Origin: Sulfuricaulis sp.
GTDB lineage: Bacteria > Pseudomonadota > Gammaproteobacteria > Acidiferrobacterales > Sulfurifustaceae
Assembly: GCF_024653915.1 (NCBI RefSeq)
Contig: NZ_JANLGY010000004.1
Span: forward strand, 179,187 to 243,186
Direction of reading: 5' to 3'
Length of the DNA: 64,000 bases
The notes beneath the pieces were generated by a model. The model saw only the letters and a program-made list of their open reading frames with translations, had not been told where the DNA came from and did not search any database. The translations under genes were made by a program, and so were the position numbers. Positions 24,785 through 33,844 of this stretch are shown here, in pieces (position 1 is the stretch's first letter; the number at the start of each line of letters is the position of its first letter).

Positions 24785-26812
24785 TTGACCGCTAAACCAG
24801 GGACATCAGCAGCACAGGAAAACGTCGCCAACGACGACGGTAAAGTCGTGGCCATGGACGATTTCGTCCAGTCGCGCAATGCCAAGGCCGCGCTCGACGG
24901 CTTTGCGCGCGGGCTGACCCAATTCAAGCGCTGGCGCGACGATATCGCCCAGGCGATTGCCGATTACCAGACCTGGGTGGAACAGCAGGGTTTCTCCGAC
25001 GGCGAGCAGGATCTGCGCGTCTACGAACTGATCGAGATGTTGCAGTCGGACAAGCTGACGGTGGCGCTGGTGGCCGAATTTTCGCGCGGCAAGACCGAGC
25101 TGCTGAATGCCATATTCTTTTCCGATTACAAACAACGACTGCTGCCCTCCGCGGCCGGGCGCACCACCATGTGCCCCACCGAACTGCGCTGGGACGAGAA
25201 GGACGGGCCTTGCGTCAAGCTGCTGCCGATCGAGACGCGCAAGACGGCGCTGACCATCTCCGAATACAAGCGCACACCGGTGCATTGGACCACGATTCAT
25301 ATCCTGAAGCTGAGTTCAGCCGAGGAAGTACGCGAAGCGCTCTCGGAAATAACCAAGACCAAAAAAGTCAATCTGCGCGAAGCGCAGGAGCTGGGACTGT
25401 ACGATCCAAAGCAGCCCGCCAATAAAAACGCACCGATCTCCGGCAACACAGTCGAAGTCCCGGTATGGCGCCATGCCGTCGTCAATTTTCCAAACGCCTT
25501 GCTCAAACAGGGGCTGGTGGTTCTCGATACGCCCGGACTGAATGCGCTGGGTGCCGAACCCGAGCTGACACTAAACACCCTTCCCGGCGCACAGGCGATA
25601 CTGTTCCTGCTGGCCGCCGATGCCGGCGTCACCAAGACCGACCTCGAAGTCTGGACCAACCACGTGAACACGGTGAGAGGCAATACCCAGCTGGTGGCGC
25701 TGAACAAGATTGATATTCTCTGGGATGAACTGCATGACGATGCCGCCGTGGCTAAAACCATCGCGAGCCAAGTGGAGGAAACCGCACGCACGCTGCGCAT
25801 CGACCGTAAGCTCATCTTTCCGGTATCCGCGCAGAAGGGGCTGATCGCGAAAATCAAGGGTGACACCGCACTGGCCGCCAAAAGCGGATTGTCAGCGCTG
25901 GAGGATAAACTCACACAGGACCTGATCCCGGCGCGCCACATGCTGATCCGCAACCGCATCGTGCATGAAGTGAGCGGCCGGGTCGAAAGCAGCCGTGCAC
26001 TGATTGAGGCCAAGCTTGCCGGTGTTAACAAGCAATTGACCGAGCTCAAGCAGTTGAGCGGAAAGAACCTCGATGTGATTCAGAAAATGGTCGTACGCAT
26101 GCGCACAGAAAAGCAGAAATACGACAAGGAAATCGAGGGATTCCTGTTAACCAAGGCCGCGCTGTCGAGACAGGCGCAGATCCTGCTCGGCCACCTCAGC
26201 ATGACGAGCCTGGACGAGCTTATTGCGAAAACACGCATCGGCATGAACGAAACCTGGACCACGCGTGGCCTCAAAACCGGCATGGCGGCGTTTTTTACCG
26301 GAACCCTCGAACGCATGGAAAAGGTCAGTGCCGAATCCGATGAAATCCGCAAGGTGGTCGAGGCCATCTACCTGCGCCTGCACACCGAATACGGGTTGGC
26401 CAAGATCACGCCCCCGCGGCTGTCACTGCTGCCGTTCGTGGTGGAGTTCAAGAAACTCGAAGAGCGGGCCGATGCGTTCCGCGACAGTCCCGTCACGATG
26501 ATGACGGAGCAACATTTCGTCATCAAAAAGTTCTTTATCACGATGGTGAGCCAGGCGCGGCACCTCTTTACCGAATGCAATACCGCGTCGAAAAACTGGT
26601 TCCAGGCAGCCGTATCGCCGGTCTTTGCCCAGATCCAGCAGCACAAGGCCACCATCGACCGCAGTTTCGAGGCCCTGAAAAAGATTCACGAAAACCTGGA
26701 TACCCTCGGCGAGCGCATTGCCGAAATGGAAACAGTCCGCAAGGATCTTGAAGGCCAGATGAAAACGAGCGAGACCCTGCTGGAGCGCATTCACCGCCCG
26801 CTGACGCAGTAA
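24785..26812 (+). CDS. Dynamin-like large GTPase
   Basis: The 675-residue protein carries a bacterial dynamin-type G domain. G1 is VAEFSRGKTELLNAIFF (about 96-112), G2 the Thr in GRTTMCPTE, G3 DTPGLN (248-253) and G4 NKID (307-310). The rest is largely helical and coiled-coil-like (SGKNLDVIQKMVVRMRTEKQ onward) with no clear membrane span. Such proteins bind or remodel membranes and some take part in envelope maintenance. The start is TTG at 24785 behind CAGGCAGGG; an ATG at 24854 is an alternative. It stands alone on the plus strand. A sigma-54-like box lies upstream. Confidence 0.9.
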   Translation: MTAKPGTSAAQENVANDDGKVVAMDDFVQSRNAKAALDGFARGLTQFKRWRDDIAQAIADYQTWVEQQGFSDGEQDLRVYELIEMLQSDKLTVALVAEFSRGKTELLNAIFFSDYKQRLLPSAAGRTTMCPTELRWDEKDGPCVKLLPIETRKTALTISEYKRTPVHWTTIHILKLSSAEEVREALSEITKTKKVNLREAQELGLYDPKQPANKNAPISGNTVEVPVWRHAVVNFPNALLKQGLVVLDTPGLNALGAEPELTLNTLPGAQAILFLLAADAGVTKTDLEVWTNHVNTVRGNTQLVALNKIDILWDELHDDAAVAKTIASQVEETARTLRIDRKLIFPVSAQKGLIAKIKGDTALAAKSGLSALEDKLTQDLIPARHMLIRNRIVHEVSGRVESSRALIEAKLAGVNKQLTELKQLSGKNLDVIQKMVVRMRTEKQKYDKEIEGFLLTKAALSRQAQILLGHLSMTSLDELIAKTRIGMNETWTTRGLKTGMAAFFTGTLERMEKVSAESDEIRKVVEAIYLRLHTEYGLAKITPPRLSLLPFVVEFKKLEERADAFRDSPVTMMTEQHFVIKKFFITMVSQARHLFTECNTASKNWFQAAVSPVFAQIQQHKATIDRSFEALKKIHENLDTLGERIAEMETVRKDLEGQMKTSETLLERIHRPLTQ

Positions 26813-26831
26813 CCTGAAGGGCAATATCGGC

Positions 26832-28073
26832 TTACTTTGATTGCTGTGTCGGGGGCGATGGCTCACCCCGATTGCGCCCCATGGCATACATGATCCGGCC
26901 CGGGCCATTTTCTTCCCCCTGTTCCAGCCAAATCAGATGCAAATTGCCTTGCGCGTCCAGCGTGATCGAAGGACTGGTCTTGACACCCTCACCCGATGCC
27001 GCCGGCGGCGAGATATTGGTGCTCCAGCCTTCCCCGGTATTCCACGCCAGCCAGATGCTCGAAACATCGTCACGGTCATCGTCCCAGGCAACGATCACGC
27101 GTCCAGCCGCATCGCCCGAGATGGCGGGATGCCATTGCGCATATTGATCGGCGAATGAATCCTGCACCAGCTCGTTAATACCGAAACGCCAGCCGCCATC
27201 ACTGCTGAAAGCGGCATAAACATCGTAACCGGTCTGGTTTCCGCGCTTGTCCATCCATGTCGCGGCAACTTTGTCCTCGCCATACGCGGTCAGCGCAACC
27301 CGCATGACACCATTGCCTCGACCATAACGGTCGGATTTTTTCACCACCTCGTTAAGCACCTGCGGTTCGCTGAAATTCCCACGCGTCGCGGCACGGCTGT
27401 AAAGCAGCATGGTATGTTGATGCCGGCGATCTTCCCAGGCGATAACCGTTCCTATTTTAGTCACGGCCACCATGGGGTATGACTGGTCGTCTGTTGGCGG
27501 CTTGACGTCCACGGGTTTTAGTTTGCCGATGCGGATCAGCTCTTCTCCGGCGCCAGCTTTTAATTCCTGCGTGACGATCCGGTTGAATTTTCCCGCCCGC
27601 TGGCACCAGGCGGCGATAATGTGCTGTCCGTCCTGCGTCGCCAGCGCTACCTGTGTGGCGTTCGATCCGCTTATTTTTACCGATGGTCCCAGACCCGAGG
27701 GCGTCACCCATCGCGCCCAAATGGCGCTGTCCTGTTCCCAGGCGGCAAGAAACCGGTCTTCCTGCAGCGCCACGATGGTTGGAGCAAAAGCCGATTGCCC
27801 GGAGCTGATCCGTTTTGCCGAGGTAAAAACATTACTGCCCGCGGGCTTGAAGCTGACATAGGCCTGCGGCGAGCCGTCGCGATTGTCTTCCCATGCCACA
27901 GCCAGCACTTTTTCGGACATGGCAATACTTTTGCGCCCGGTCGCGTCCAGATGCTGAAACACGCTGGATTCGTTGACGGGGGCAACAGCAATCTTTTCGC
28001 CGAAGTCCCATCCTTCGGCATGCGTCTGCGTGCTGAAAAATAAAATCAGCGCCAGAGAATATTCACGTTTCAT
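26832..28073 (-). CDS. Exported beta-propeller-like protein, function unknown
   Basis: The 413-residue protein has an N-terminal signal peptide (MKREYSLALILFFSTQTHAEG). The mature part contains repeated sialidase/BNR-like blades with the pattern AWEDNRDG..., AWEDRRHQ..., TWMDKRGN..., AWDDDRDD and IWLEQGEE. Asp-rich turns spaced by about 50 residues suggest a five- to seven-bladed propeller. I do not recognise a specific family. Its ATG overlaps the stop of the upstream thioredoxin-like gene (ATGA), so the two are translated together and probably act together in the periplasm. Confidence 0.75.
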   Translation of the reverse strand: MKREYSLALILFFSTQTHAEGWDFGEKIAVAPVNESSVFQHLDATGRKSIAMSEKVLAVAWEDNRDGSPQAYVSFKPAGSNVFTSAKRISSGQSAFAPTIVALQEDRFLAAWEQDSAIWARWVTPSGLGPSVKISGSNATQVALATQDGQHIIAAWCQRAGKFNRIVTQELKAGAGEELIRIGKLKPVDVKPPTDDQSYPMVAVTKIGTVIAWEDRRHQHTMLLYSRAATRGNFSEPQVLNEVVKKSDRYGRGNGVMRVALTAYGEDKVAATWMDKRGNQTGYDVYAAFSSDGGWRFGINELVQDSFADQYAQWHPAISGDAAGRVIVAWDDDRDDVSSIWLAWNTGEGWSTNISPPAASGEGVKTSPSITLDAQGNLHLIWLEQGEENGPGRIMYAMGRNRGEPSPPTQQSK

Positions 28074-28573
28074 CGAGGCTGCGAAAGAAACTGTTCCAGC
28101 GATTTTTTCTTGTAATGTTCGCCGTTGATATATTGATCGTACTTGATGAAGTCCTGTACGGTCTGAAAGCCCGGAACCTTGAGCAGGGATTTACCGTCAC
28201 TATCCATATAGATAAAAACCGGCGTTACTTTTGCCTTCAGACGCGCACCCAACTCCATCTCCGTTATGCGCTCACCATTTGGCAGCACCAGGCGCCGCCC
28301 GCTCTCGGCGTCCACGTAGGAAATTACGTAATGCCGGGTATAGAGTTTTTTCAGCGCCGGGTCGCTAAAGGATTCCTTGTTGGTCTTTTCACAGAATCCA
28401 CAGCCGTAACGGCCATAGTAGACAAATATTTTTTTATTCTGCTGGCGTGCTGCCTTGAGGGCTTCGTCGTAATGCAGGAAAGCGTACCCGGGAGGCGGAT
28501 CGGCATAGCTGACAGCCGCAACGACCGTTGCCCACGCTGCCAGTACGATACATGGCCATAAACGTCCCCGCAT
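28070..28573 (-). CDS. Periplasmic thioredoxin-fold protein (CGFC active site)
   Basis: The 167-residue protein has a signal peptide (about residues 1-24, ending YADPPPG). The thioredoxin-like domain has IFVYYGRYGCGFCEKTNKES with a CGFC active site at about 58-61 and the cis-Pro segment KVTPVFIY. It resembles SoxW/DsbDgamma-like thioredoxins that handle small thiols or partner proteins. It is coupled by ATGA to the beta-propeller gene downstream. TauE/SafE and selD lie nearby on the same strand, but a 125-bp gap separates this gene from the tauE-like one. Confidence 0.85.
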   Translation of the reverse strand: MRGRLWPCIVLAAWATVVAAVSYADPPPGYAFLHYDEALKAARQQNKKIFVYYGRYGCGFCEKTNKESFSDPALKKLYTRHYVISYVDAESGRRLVLPNGERITEMELGARLKAKVTPVFIYMDSDGKSLLKVPGFQTVQDFIKYDQYINGEHYKKKSLEQFLSQPR

Positions 28574-28698
28574 GGTATCCCCTAGTGTATTAACACTGCT
28601 GGAATAGTTAATTATTAAAGACGGGAAATATTACGTTATCTAAACTAGCTAACACGACGCACTTCCCCAAGCTTTTATTCCCGACGAATATGGCCTGC

Positions 28699-29493
28699 TC
28701 AAGCAAGCAACAACTCGTACCAGATCTTGAGGGCTGTGCCCGCTATCAGCACGGAAAGCGCCCCGCGCAGCAGCCGGCGCGGCGTTCTCTGGCTTATAAC
28801 ACTGCCCAATTGCGCACCAATCAGCACGCCGGCAACCAGCACAGCGGACATCAGGTAGGGTATCTGATCGGTTCCCAGGCGGCCCACGAGCACCGCCGCC
28901 GAAGAGGCAATGCCCACCGCCAGGGTGGTCCCGATCGTGATGCGCGTCGGAATCCGTAGTATATAGAGCATGGCCGGCACAAGCAGAAATGCCCCGCCCT
29001 GTCCGATAATGCCGGACAACAATCCTATTCCGAGCCCTATCACCACTGCCAGCGGTTTATTGAACCGGAGCGATTCCACGTCGGGCTCGGGTCCGTTTTC
29101 ATGTCTCGGCAGCACCATCATGATGGCCGCGACGATGGCCATGGCGGCGAATACCATGAGCAGAACTTCGGAGGTGAGATAGACCGAGGCAATCGAACCG
29201 GTCAGGGAGCCGGCCGTGGCGCTCCCACCCACGGCATACGCCAGCGGCATGCTGACACGGTTATAGCGCTTGTGGCCGATGGCGCCTGACAGCGCCCCGA
29301 AAAAGCTTTGCACCGAGGTGATACCGGCCACGGTTTTCATGCTCAGGGCGCCCACCCCCAAGGCCGACGGCACGTACAGCAGCAGCGGCACCATGATGAT
29401 GCCGCCACCGATACCCAAAAGACCCGACAGGAACCCGCCCAGCAAGCCAAGCGAGAATAACGTCGGGAACAGTCCCGCGTCCATGATCGCCAA
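28699..29493 (-). CDS. TauE/SafE-family permease
   Basis: A 264-residue membrane protein with about eight hydrophobic helices. Both halves carry the family glycine motif: LLGGFLSGLLGIGGGIIMVP (about residues 18-37) and GIGLLSGIIGQGGAFLLVPA (about 153-172). The family moves sulfonates, sulfite or other sulfur anions. The gene follows selD by 10 bp on the same strand, suggesting co-transcription. A link to selenium or sulfur oxyanion handling is possible but inferred only from this neighbour. Confidence 0.93.
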   Translation of the reverse strand: MAIMDAGLFPTLFSLGLLGGFLSGLLGIGGGIIMVPLLLYVPSALGVGALSMKTVAGITSVQSFFGALSGAIGHKRYNRVSMPLAYAVGGSATAGSLTGSIASVYLTSEVLLMVFAAMAIVAAIMMVLPRHENGPEPDVESLRFNKPLAVVIGLGIGLLSGIIGQGGAFLLVPAMLYILRIPTRITIGTTLAVGIASSAAVLVGRLGTDQIPYLMSAVLVAGVLIGAQLGSVISQRTPRRLLRGALSVLIAGTALKIWYELLLA

Positions 29494-29503
29494 TTACCCC
29501 GGG

Positions 29504-30562
29504 TTAGCGATTGAAAACCACGGGCGCCTCTGTTCCCTTTGGCGTGGTGATCCGACCGATGATGGCAGTTTCCGCGAAGCCGAATTCTTTGAGCTTGTCC
29601 AGACACATTCCGGCCTTTTCAGGGGCAACCGCTATCAGCAGGCCCCCGTTCGTTTGTGGATCGGTAAACACCAGCTGGTGGTCGATATTCCAGTCATCCG
29701 CAAAAAACAGCGAATCGCCGTAACTGTGCATATTGCGGTAGGCACCGCTCGGAACCATGCCTTCCTCCACCAAGGCCCAGGCTTCTTCGATTACCGGCAC
29801 CGCGGTGGTGTCGATTTCCATGCGGAGCTGCCCTTCCCGGGACATCTCGTACAAATGCCCGGCCAGGCCGAATCCGGTTACGTCGGTCAGGGCATGCACC
29901 TCTGGCTGCTTACCCAACCAGGAACCCGGCCGGTTCAGCTGGGTGATGTGGTGAATAAATTTCTTGTAGGCAGAGGCGCCTAATGTGCCTGCCTTGATGG
30001 CGCTGGCAAGAATTCCGATGCCAAGTGGTTTGGTGAGAATCAACATGTCACCTGCTTGAGCGCCGGAATTGGTTTTTACCATATGCGTGTGCACCCGGCC
30101 GATGACAGCAAGACCAAATATTGGTTGCGGATTGTCGATACTGTGACCGCCGGCGAGCGGTATATTCGCATCCTTACAGACATCGACCGCGCCGTGCATG
30201 ATTTCCTGCATGCTGTCCATCGACAGCTTGTTAACCGGGAAGCCGACGAGGGCATTGGCTATCAGGGGGTCCGCGCCCATGGCGTATATATCGCTGAGCG
30301 CATTGGCGGCGGCTATTCGGCCATAGGTATAAGGATCGTCTACTATCGGCGTGGAAAAATCGCTGCTGAAAATCAGCGATTCGTGTTCACTGATACGCAT
30401 GACGGCGGCATCGTCATTGTTTTCTATACCGACCAGCAGATCGGATTGGGCCCAATGCTTGGGTACTTTTTCAAGAATCTGATGCAGCGCGGTCGGATCA
30501 ATCTTGCATCCACACCCCCCCGATTGGGAGAACGACGTCAATTTTATTGCCAGTGCGTCCAT
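29504..30562 (-). CDS. selD: Selenide, water dikinase
   Basis: The 352-residue enzyme makes selenophosphate from selenide and ATP, the selenium donor for selenocysteine and 2-selenouridine in tRNA. The N-terminal active-site loop SGGCGCKIDP has Cys17 and Cys19, so the catalytic position is Cys, not selenocysteine. Lys20 follows. The ATP-binding region FSTPIVDDPYTYGRIAAANA and the AIR-synthase-like fold are complete. A good ribosome site, AAAGGAG, precedes the ATG. No selA, selB, selC or mnmH is present in the window, so the end use of selenophosphate cannot be decided. Confidence 0.96.
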   Translation of the reverse strand: MDALAIKLTSFSQSGGCGCKIDPTALHQILEKVPKHWAQSDLLVGIENNDDAAVMRISEHESLIFSSDFSTPIVDDPYTYGRIAAANALSDIYAMGADPLIANALVGFPVNKLSMDSMQEIMHGAVDVCKDANIPLAGGHSIDNPQPIFGLAVIGRVHTHMVKTNSGAQAGDMLILTKPLGIGILASAIKAGTLGASAYKKFIHHITQLNRPGSWLGKQPEVHALTDVTGFGLAGHLYEMSREGQLRMEIDTTAVPVIEEAWALVEEGMVPSGAYRNMHSYGDSLFFADDWNIDHQLVFTDPQTNGGLLIAVAPEKAGMCLDKLKEFGFAETAIIGRITTPKGTEAPVVFNR

Positions 30563-30956
30563 TACTTCTCCTTTGTGCGATAGTTTCGTGTCTGAAAAGC
30601 CCCTGATTTATAATTTTTGCTTCGGTACAAACACATCTCGGCCAACGAGAGAATCAGCCGACAATGTCCAAACCTTCCCTGCGCCGGCACGTTTCACTTA
30701 CGGCAGGTCTTAAAGTAATACTGTTAAAGTAATGCTTTAGGAATTCCCCTGGCTGTAACCGGTTCTCAGGGGCTGTGGAATGTAATGCTGCACCGTCCGC
30801 TGGCACAATTCTTTTATCCTCTACAAGAGGTAAGTACCGTAATTACCCGAATAGAATATGTATTTTCTACATGCACTGCAATGGTGCATGAGAAAGCCGT
30901 ACGCTAATTGGTTTTTCGGGTTACGGCCGGAGGCGAGGGGTGTTCTTGAAGCGTGA
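30563..30956. other. 394-bp intergenic region, nothing clearly recognised
   Basis: It lies between the 3' end of the GGDEF-EAL gene and the start of selD, so it should hold the selD promoter. A TTAAAGTAAT direct repeat occurs twice around 30710-30735. A small inverted repeat TGCAC...GTGCA lies near 30873-30889. I see no gene, terminator or riboswitch I can support. Confidence 0.5.
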
Positions 30957-33815
30957 TCAGGACAGGGCTGGGCCTGGGCGAAAATGGCTATTGTCGGAGC
31001 CGAAATTGTCTTTCGACAGCTCGTCACGATGCAGTTCCAGATAACGCGTGATATCGGTCACCGGCATGGGACGTCCAAGATGATAGCCCTGAGCAACGTC
31101 ACATCCAAGCAGCGCAAGCATGTCCATTATTTCCTGGCTCTCCACGCCCTCCGCGACGACACCCAGACCAAGATTGTGGGCGAGCTCGATCGTCGAGCGC
31201 ACGATCATGGCATCGTTTTCTTCCTTGGCCATACCGATGACAAAGGATTTATCAATCTTGAGTGAATGCACCGGGAGCTTTTTAAGATAGGCCAGCGAAG
31301 AAAAGCCCACGCCAAAGTCATCCACCGCCATGCGGATACCCATGTTGTTGAGCTGGGTCAGGACCTCAAGCGCGTGATCCGGATCGGCCATCATGGCGCT
31401 TTCAGTTATTTCAAGCTCAAGACAGGAAGGCGGGATGTTCCAGGTGGCAAAAATGGCCTTGATCGCATCCACAAGCGTCGGATCCTGAAGATTCCATACC
31501 GACAGATTAACGGCCACCTTCAAATGAAAACCCTGCTTGCGCCAAACTTCGCATTGATGCATCGCCGTATTGAGCACCCACATGGTCAATGGTTTGATCA
31601 GGCCGGTTTGCTCGGCAATGGGAATCATCTCATCGGGTGGGACCATCCCGCGCTGCGGGTGTTTCCAGCGTAACAGCGCCTCCACGCCAATAACATGTTT
31701 GGTGCGCTGGCTGACCTGAGGCTGATAGTAAAGCTCCAGAACGTTGTTATCGATAGCATCATGGAGATCTTTTTCCAGCGCGAGTCGCGTGACGCTGTAA
31801 CGATCCTGACGCGAATCGTAAAACGCGCAACCGCTGTTTGAGCGTTTGGCCAGATACATGGCCACGTCAGCATGTTGAATCAGCGTTTCAGCATCCTGCC
31901 CGTGCTCCGGAAACACGGCAATACCGAGACTTCCCCCGACGTAAAGGCTGTGGCGTCCGAGCTCGAAGACTTTTTTCATGGCGAGAATGACTTTCTGGGC
32001 CACATGGTTGGCGTACGAAGCGTCTGTTACCGGTAGTAGCAGGGCAAATTCGTCACCACCAAGACGCGCAATCGTGTCGGAGGGGCGCAGGATCTGTTGG
32101 AGTCTTGCGCCCACCTGTTGCAGCACCACATCACCCACATGGTGGCCCAGCGTGTCATTAATGTCCTTGAAGCGGTCCAGGTCCATAACCAGAAGCGCGA
32201 GATAGGTGTTCTGCCTTGTGGCCATCCGAATGGCATGTTGCAGGCGATCGCGCAGCAAGGCGCGATTGGGAAGACCGGTCAGCATGTCGTGCAGCGACTG
32301 ATGCTCGATGACTGCTTCCTGTGCCTTGTGCTCGGTTATGTCGGTGAGTGAACCGGAAATGCGCACGGCCTCGCCGGTGGGGCTGCGTATGGCCTTGCCG
32401 CGCATCAGAAGCCAGCGTGTATTATTGTCCACCGCCGTGCGGAACTCGGCCTGAAACAGATTGTTTGCATCGCCTTTTTGCAGATACGACTCGAGCTTGC
32501 CGAGCAGGGAAAGATGATCTTTCTGGGCTACCTTGCCGGCGATAATTTGCTTGGGATTGGATAAATAATTATCTGTTTCGTCGAGCGACAACATCTGCTT
32601 CAGTCGCGGCGAGAAATAAGCCCTGTCCGCCAGTACATCCCAATCCCAGATACCGTCGTTGGTCCCGGCTACCGCCAACTCAAAGCGTTCTTCGCTGCGG
32701 CGCCGGATTTTTTCAAGCTTGCGCATACGCAACAGCAACAAGCTGGCGAGTACGGTCAGCGCCACAAACACCAGCACCAACCCTGACATCAGTTTCAGTT
32801 CCTGGTTCTTGCGCTCCAGTTCAGCCGTGCGGCGTCGCGCTTTCAGGCCGTCATCGAGATTTGCCGCCGGCGTGAACAGAACTGTGCCAAATCTCTCCGC
32901 GCCAAAGCGGCGAATGTGATCCTGGGCTTCGTCAGAAACCAGATACTCCACGAAGCGTTCGGCAAGATTCTGATTGGCCTGCGGATGGCGTTCACGGCTG
33001 ACGATGACGGCGGAATAGTAATTCCGCAGCAAAGCGTGATCGCGATACAAGGGGATCACGCCACCGGCAACGAGATCACGATTGACCAGATAGGTTCCGA
33101 TATCGGTGAAGCTATAATGTCCGAACAGCGCCGCATCACGCAGCGTTGCCGCCGAGCTGGCGTTGCTGACTTCATACCCGACCCAATCGGGTTCAATGCC
33201 CGCCATGAGCCAAAGCTCATTCAGTTTGTTCATTGTCCCCGAACGCTTGCCGGGAACGAGGAAAGACACCTGTTCGCGCGCCATGCGTTGCAGGACCGTG
33301 ACCAGATCCCTCTCGCGCGACAGTTTCAACGGATCGGCCGGCGGGCCCATGATGGCGAATTCGTTGTACATCACTAAAGTCCGCAACAGGCCTTGGCCTT
33401 CCTCGATGAAAAGCTTTTCTGCTTCCGGAGCATGGGTAACGATCAGGTCGGCCAGACCGCGCCGGCCAAGATCCAGCGTGGCCAGCGCGCCCGCAGGCTG
33501 TATGTCGATGCTGGTGTCCGGATAACGCGCGCGAAATGCATCCGCCAGTGAACCGATCAACCCGGTATCCGCGGCGGTTTGCGCCACCACAATGCGCAGA
33601 TGTTCGGCGGCGGGCACCTGCCCGGCATAAATAGCCGTTACCGAGCAAAGAATCAGCGTGAACAGTCCATGCCGAAAACGAGAGGCTACGGCATGAAGAC
33701 CAGGCGATCGGGATTGTCCAGCCCGCTCCCTTTGAATATCGGCAACGGGCCCTTGGCGGCCTGATGACATTGCCCCCTTTATGTCTCTAAAGAAATTAAC
33801 CGTTTTGATACGCAA
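30957..33815 (-). CDS. TupA-like sensor with PAS, GGDEF and EAL domains
   Basis: A 952-residue membrane signalling protein. A basic N-terminus and a signal/anchor helix (about 50-68) lead into a periplasmic solute-binding domain (about 72-320). It resembles tungstate-binding TupA: LDLGRRGLADLIVTHAPEAE, VMYNEFAIMGP, PGKRSGTMNKLN. A transmembrane helix (about 343-364) joins a PAS domain (about 375-500). The GGDEF domain has LGGDEF at about 585-590. The EAL domain has EALLRW, ELEITES and DDFGVGFSSLAYLK. All catalytic motifs look intact, so it could both make and degrade cyclic di-GMP. Its ATG is 29 bp from the cheB stop, so it may be the last gene of the chemotaxis operon. Confidence 0.9.
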   Translation of the reverse strand: MRIKTVNFFRDIKGAMSSGRQGPVADIQRERAGQSRSPGLHAVASRFRHGLFTLILCSVTAIYAGQVPAAEHLRIVVAQTAADTGLIGSLADAFRARYPDTSIDIQPAGALATLDLGRRGLADLIVTHAPEAEKLFIEEGQGLLRTLVMYNEFAIMGPPADPLKLSRERDLVTVLQRMAREQVSFLVPGKRSGTMNKLNELWLMAGIEPDWVGYEVSNASSAATLRDAALFGHYSFTDIGTYLVNRDLVAGGVIPLYRDHALLRNYYSAVIVSRERHPQANQNLAERFVEYLVSDEAQDHIRRFGAERFGTVLFTPAANLDDGLKARRRTAELERKNQELKLMSGLVLVFVALTVLASLLLLRMRKLEKIRRRSEERFELAVAGTNDGIWDWDVLADRAYFSPRLKQMLSLDETDNYLSNPKQIIAGKVAQKDHLSLLGKLESYLQKGDANNLFQAEFRTAVDNNTRWLLMRGKAIRSPTGEAVRISGSLTDITEHKAQEAVIEHQSLHDMLTGLPNRALLRDRLQHAIRMATRQNTYLALLVMDLDRFKDINDTLGHHVGDVVLQQVGARLQQILRPSDTIARLGGDEFALLLPVTDASYANHVAQKVILAMKKVFELGRHSLYVGGSLGIAVFPEHGQDAETLIQHADVAMYLAKRSNSGCAFYDSRQDRYSVTRLALEKDLHDAIDNNVLELYYQPQVSQRTKHVIGVEALLRWKHPQRGMVPPDEMIPIAEQTGLIKPLTMWVLNTAMHQCEVWRKQGFHLKVAVNLSVWNLQDPTLVDAIKAIFATWNIPPSCLELEITESAMMADPDHALEVLTQLNNMGIRMAVDDFGVGFSSLAYLKKLPVHSLKIDKSFVIGMAKEENDAMIVRSTIELAHNLGLGVVAEGVESQEIMDMLALLGCDVAQGYHLGRPMPVTDITRYLELHRDELSKDNFGSDNSHFRPGPALS

Positions 33816-33844
33816 ACAGATGAAGTCCTTTTCAAGCAGCGATT

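Noticed and set aside
29504..30562. Selenocysteine in SelD
   Set aside because: The active-site positions are ordinary Cys codons and there is no in-frame TGA.
30770..30890. Possible sigma-54 box (TGGCAC) or small RNA in the gap upstream of selD
   Set aside because: The TGGCAC lacks a proper -12 element and lies on the strand without a downstream gene; the small inverted repeat alone is too weak.
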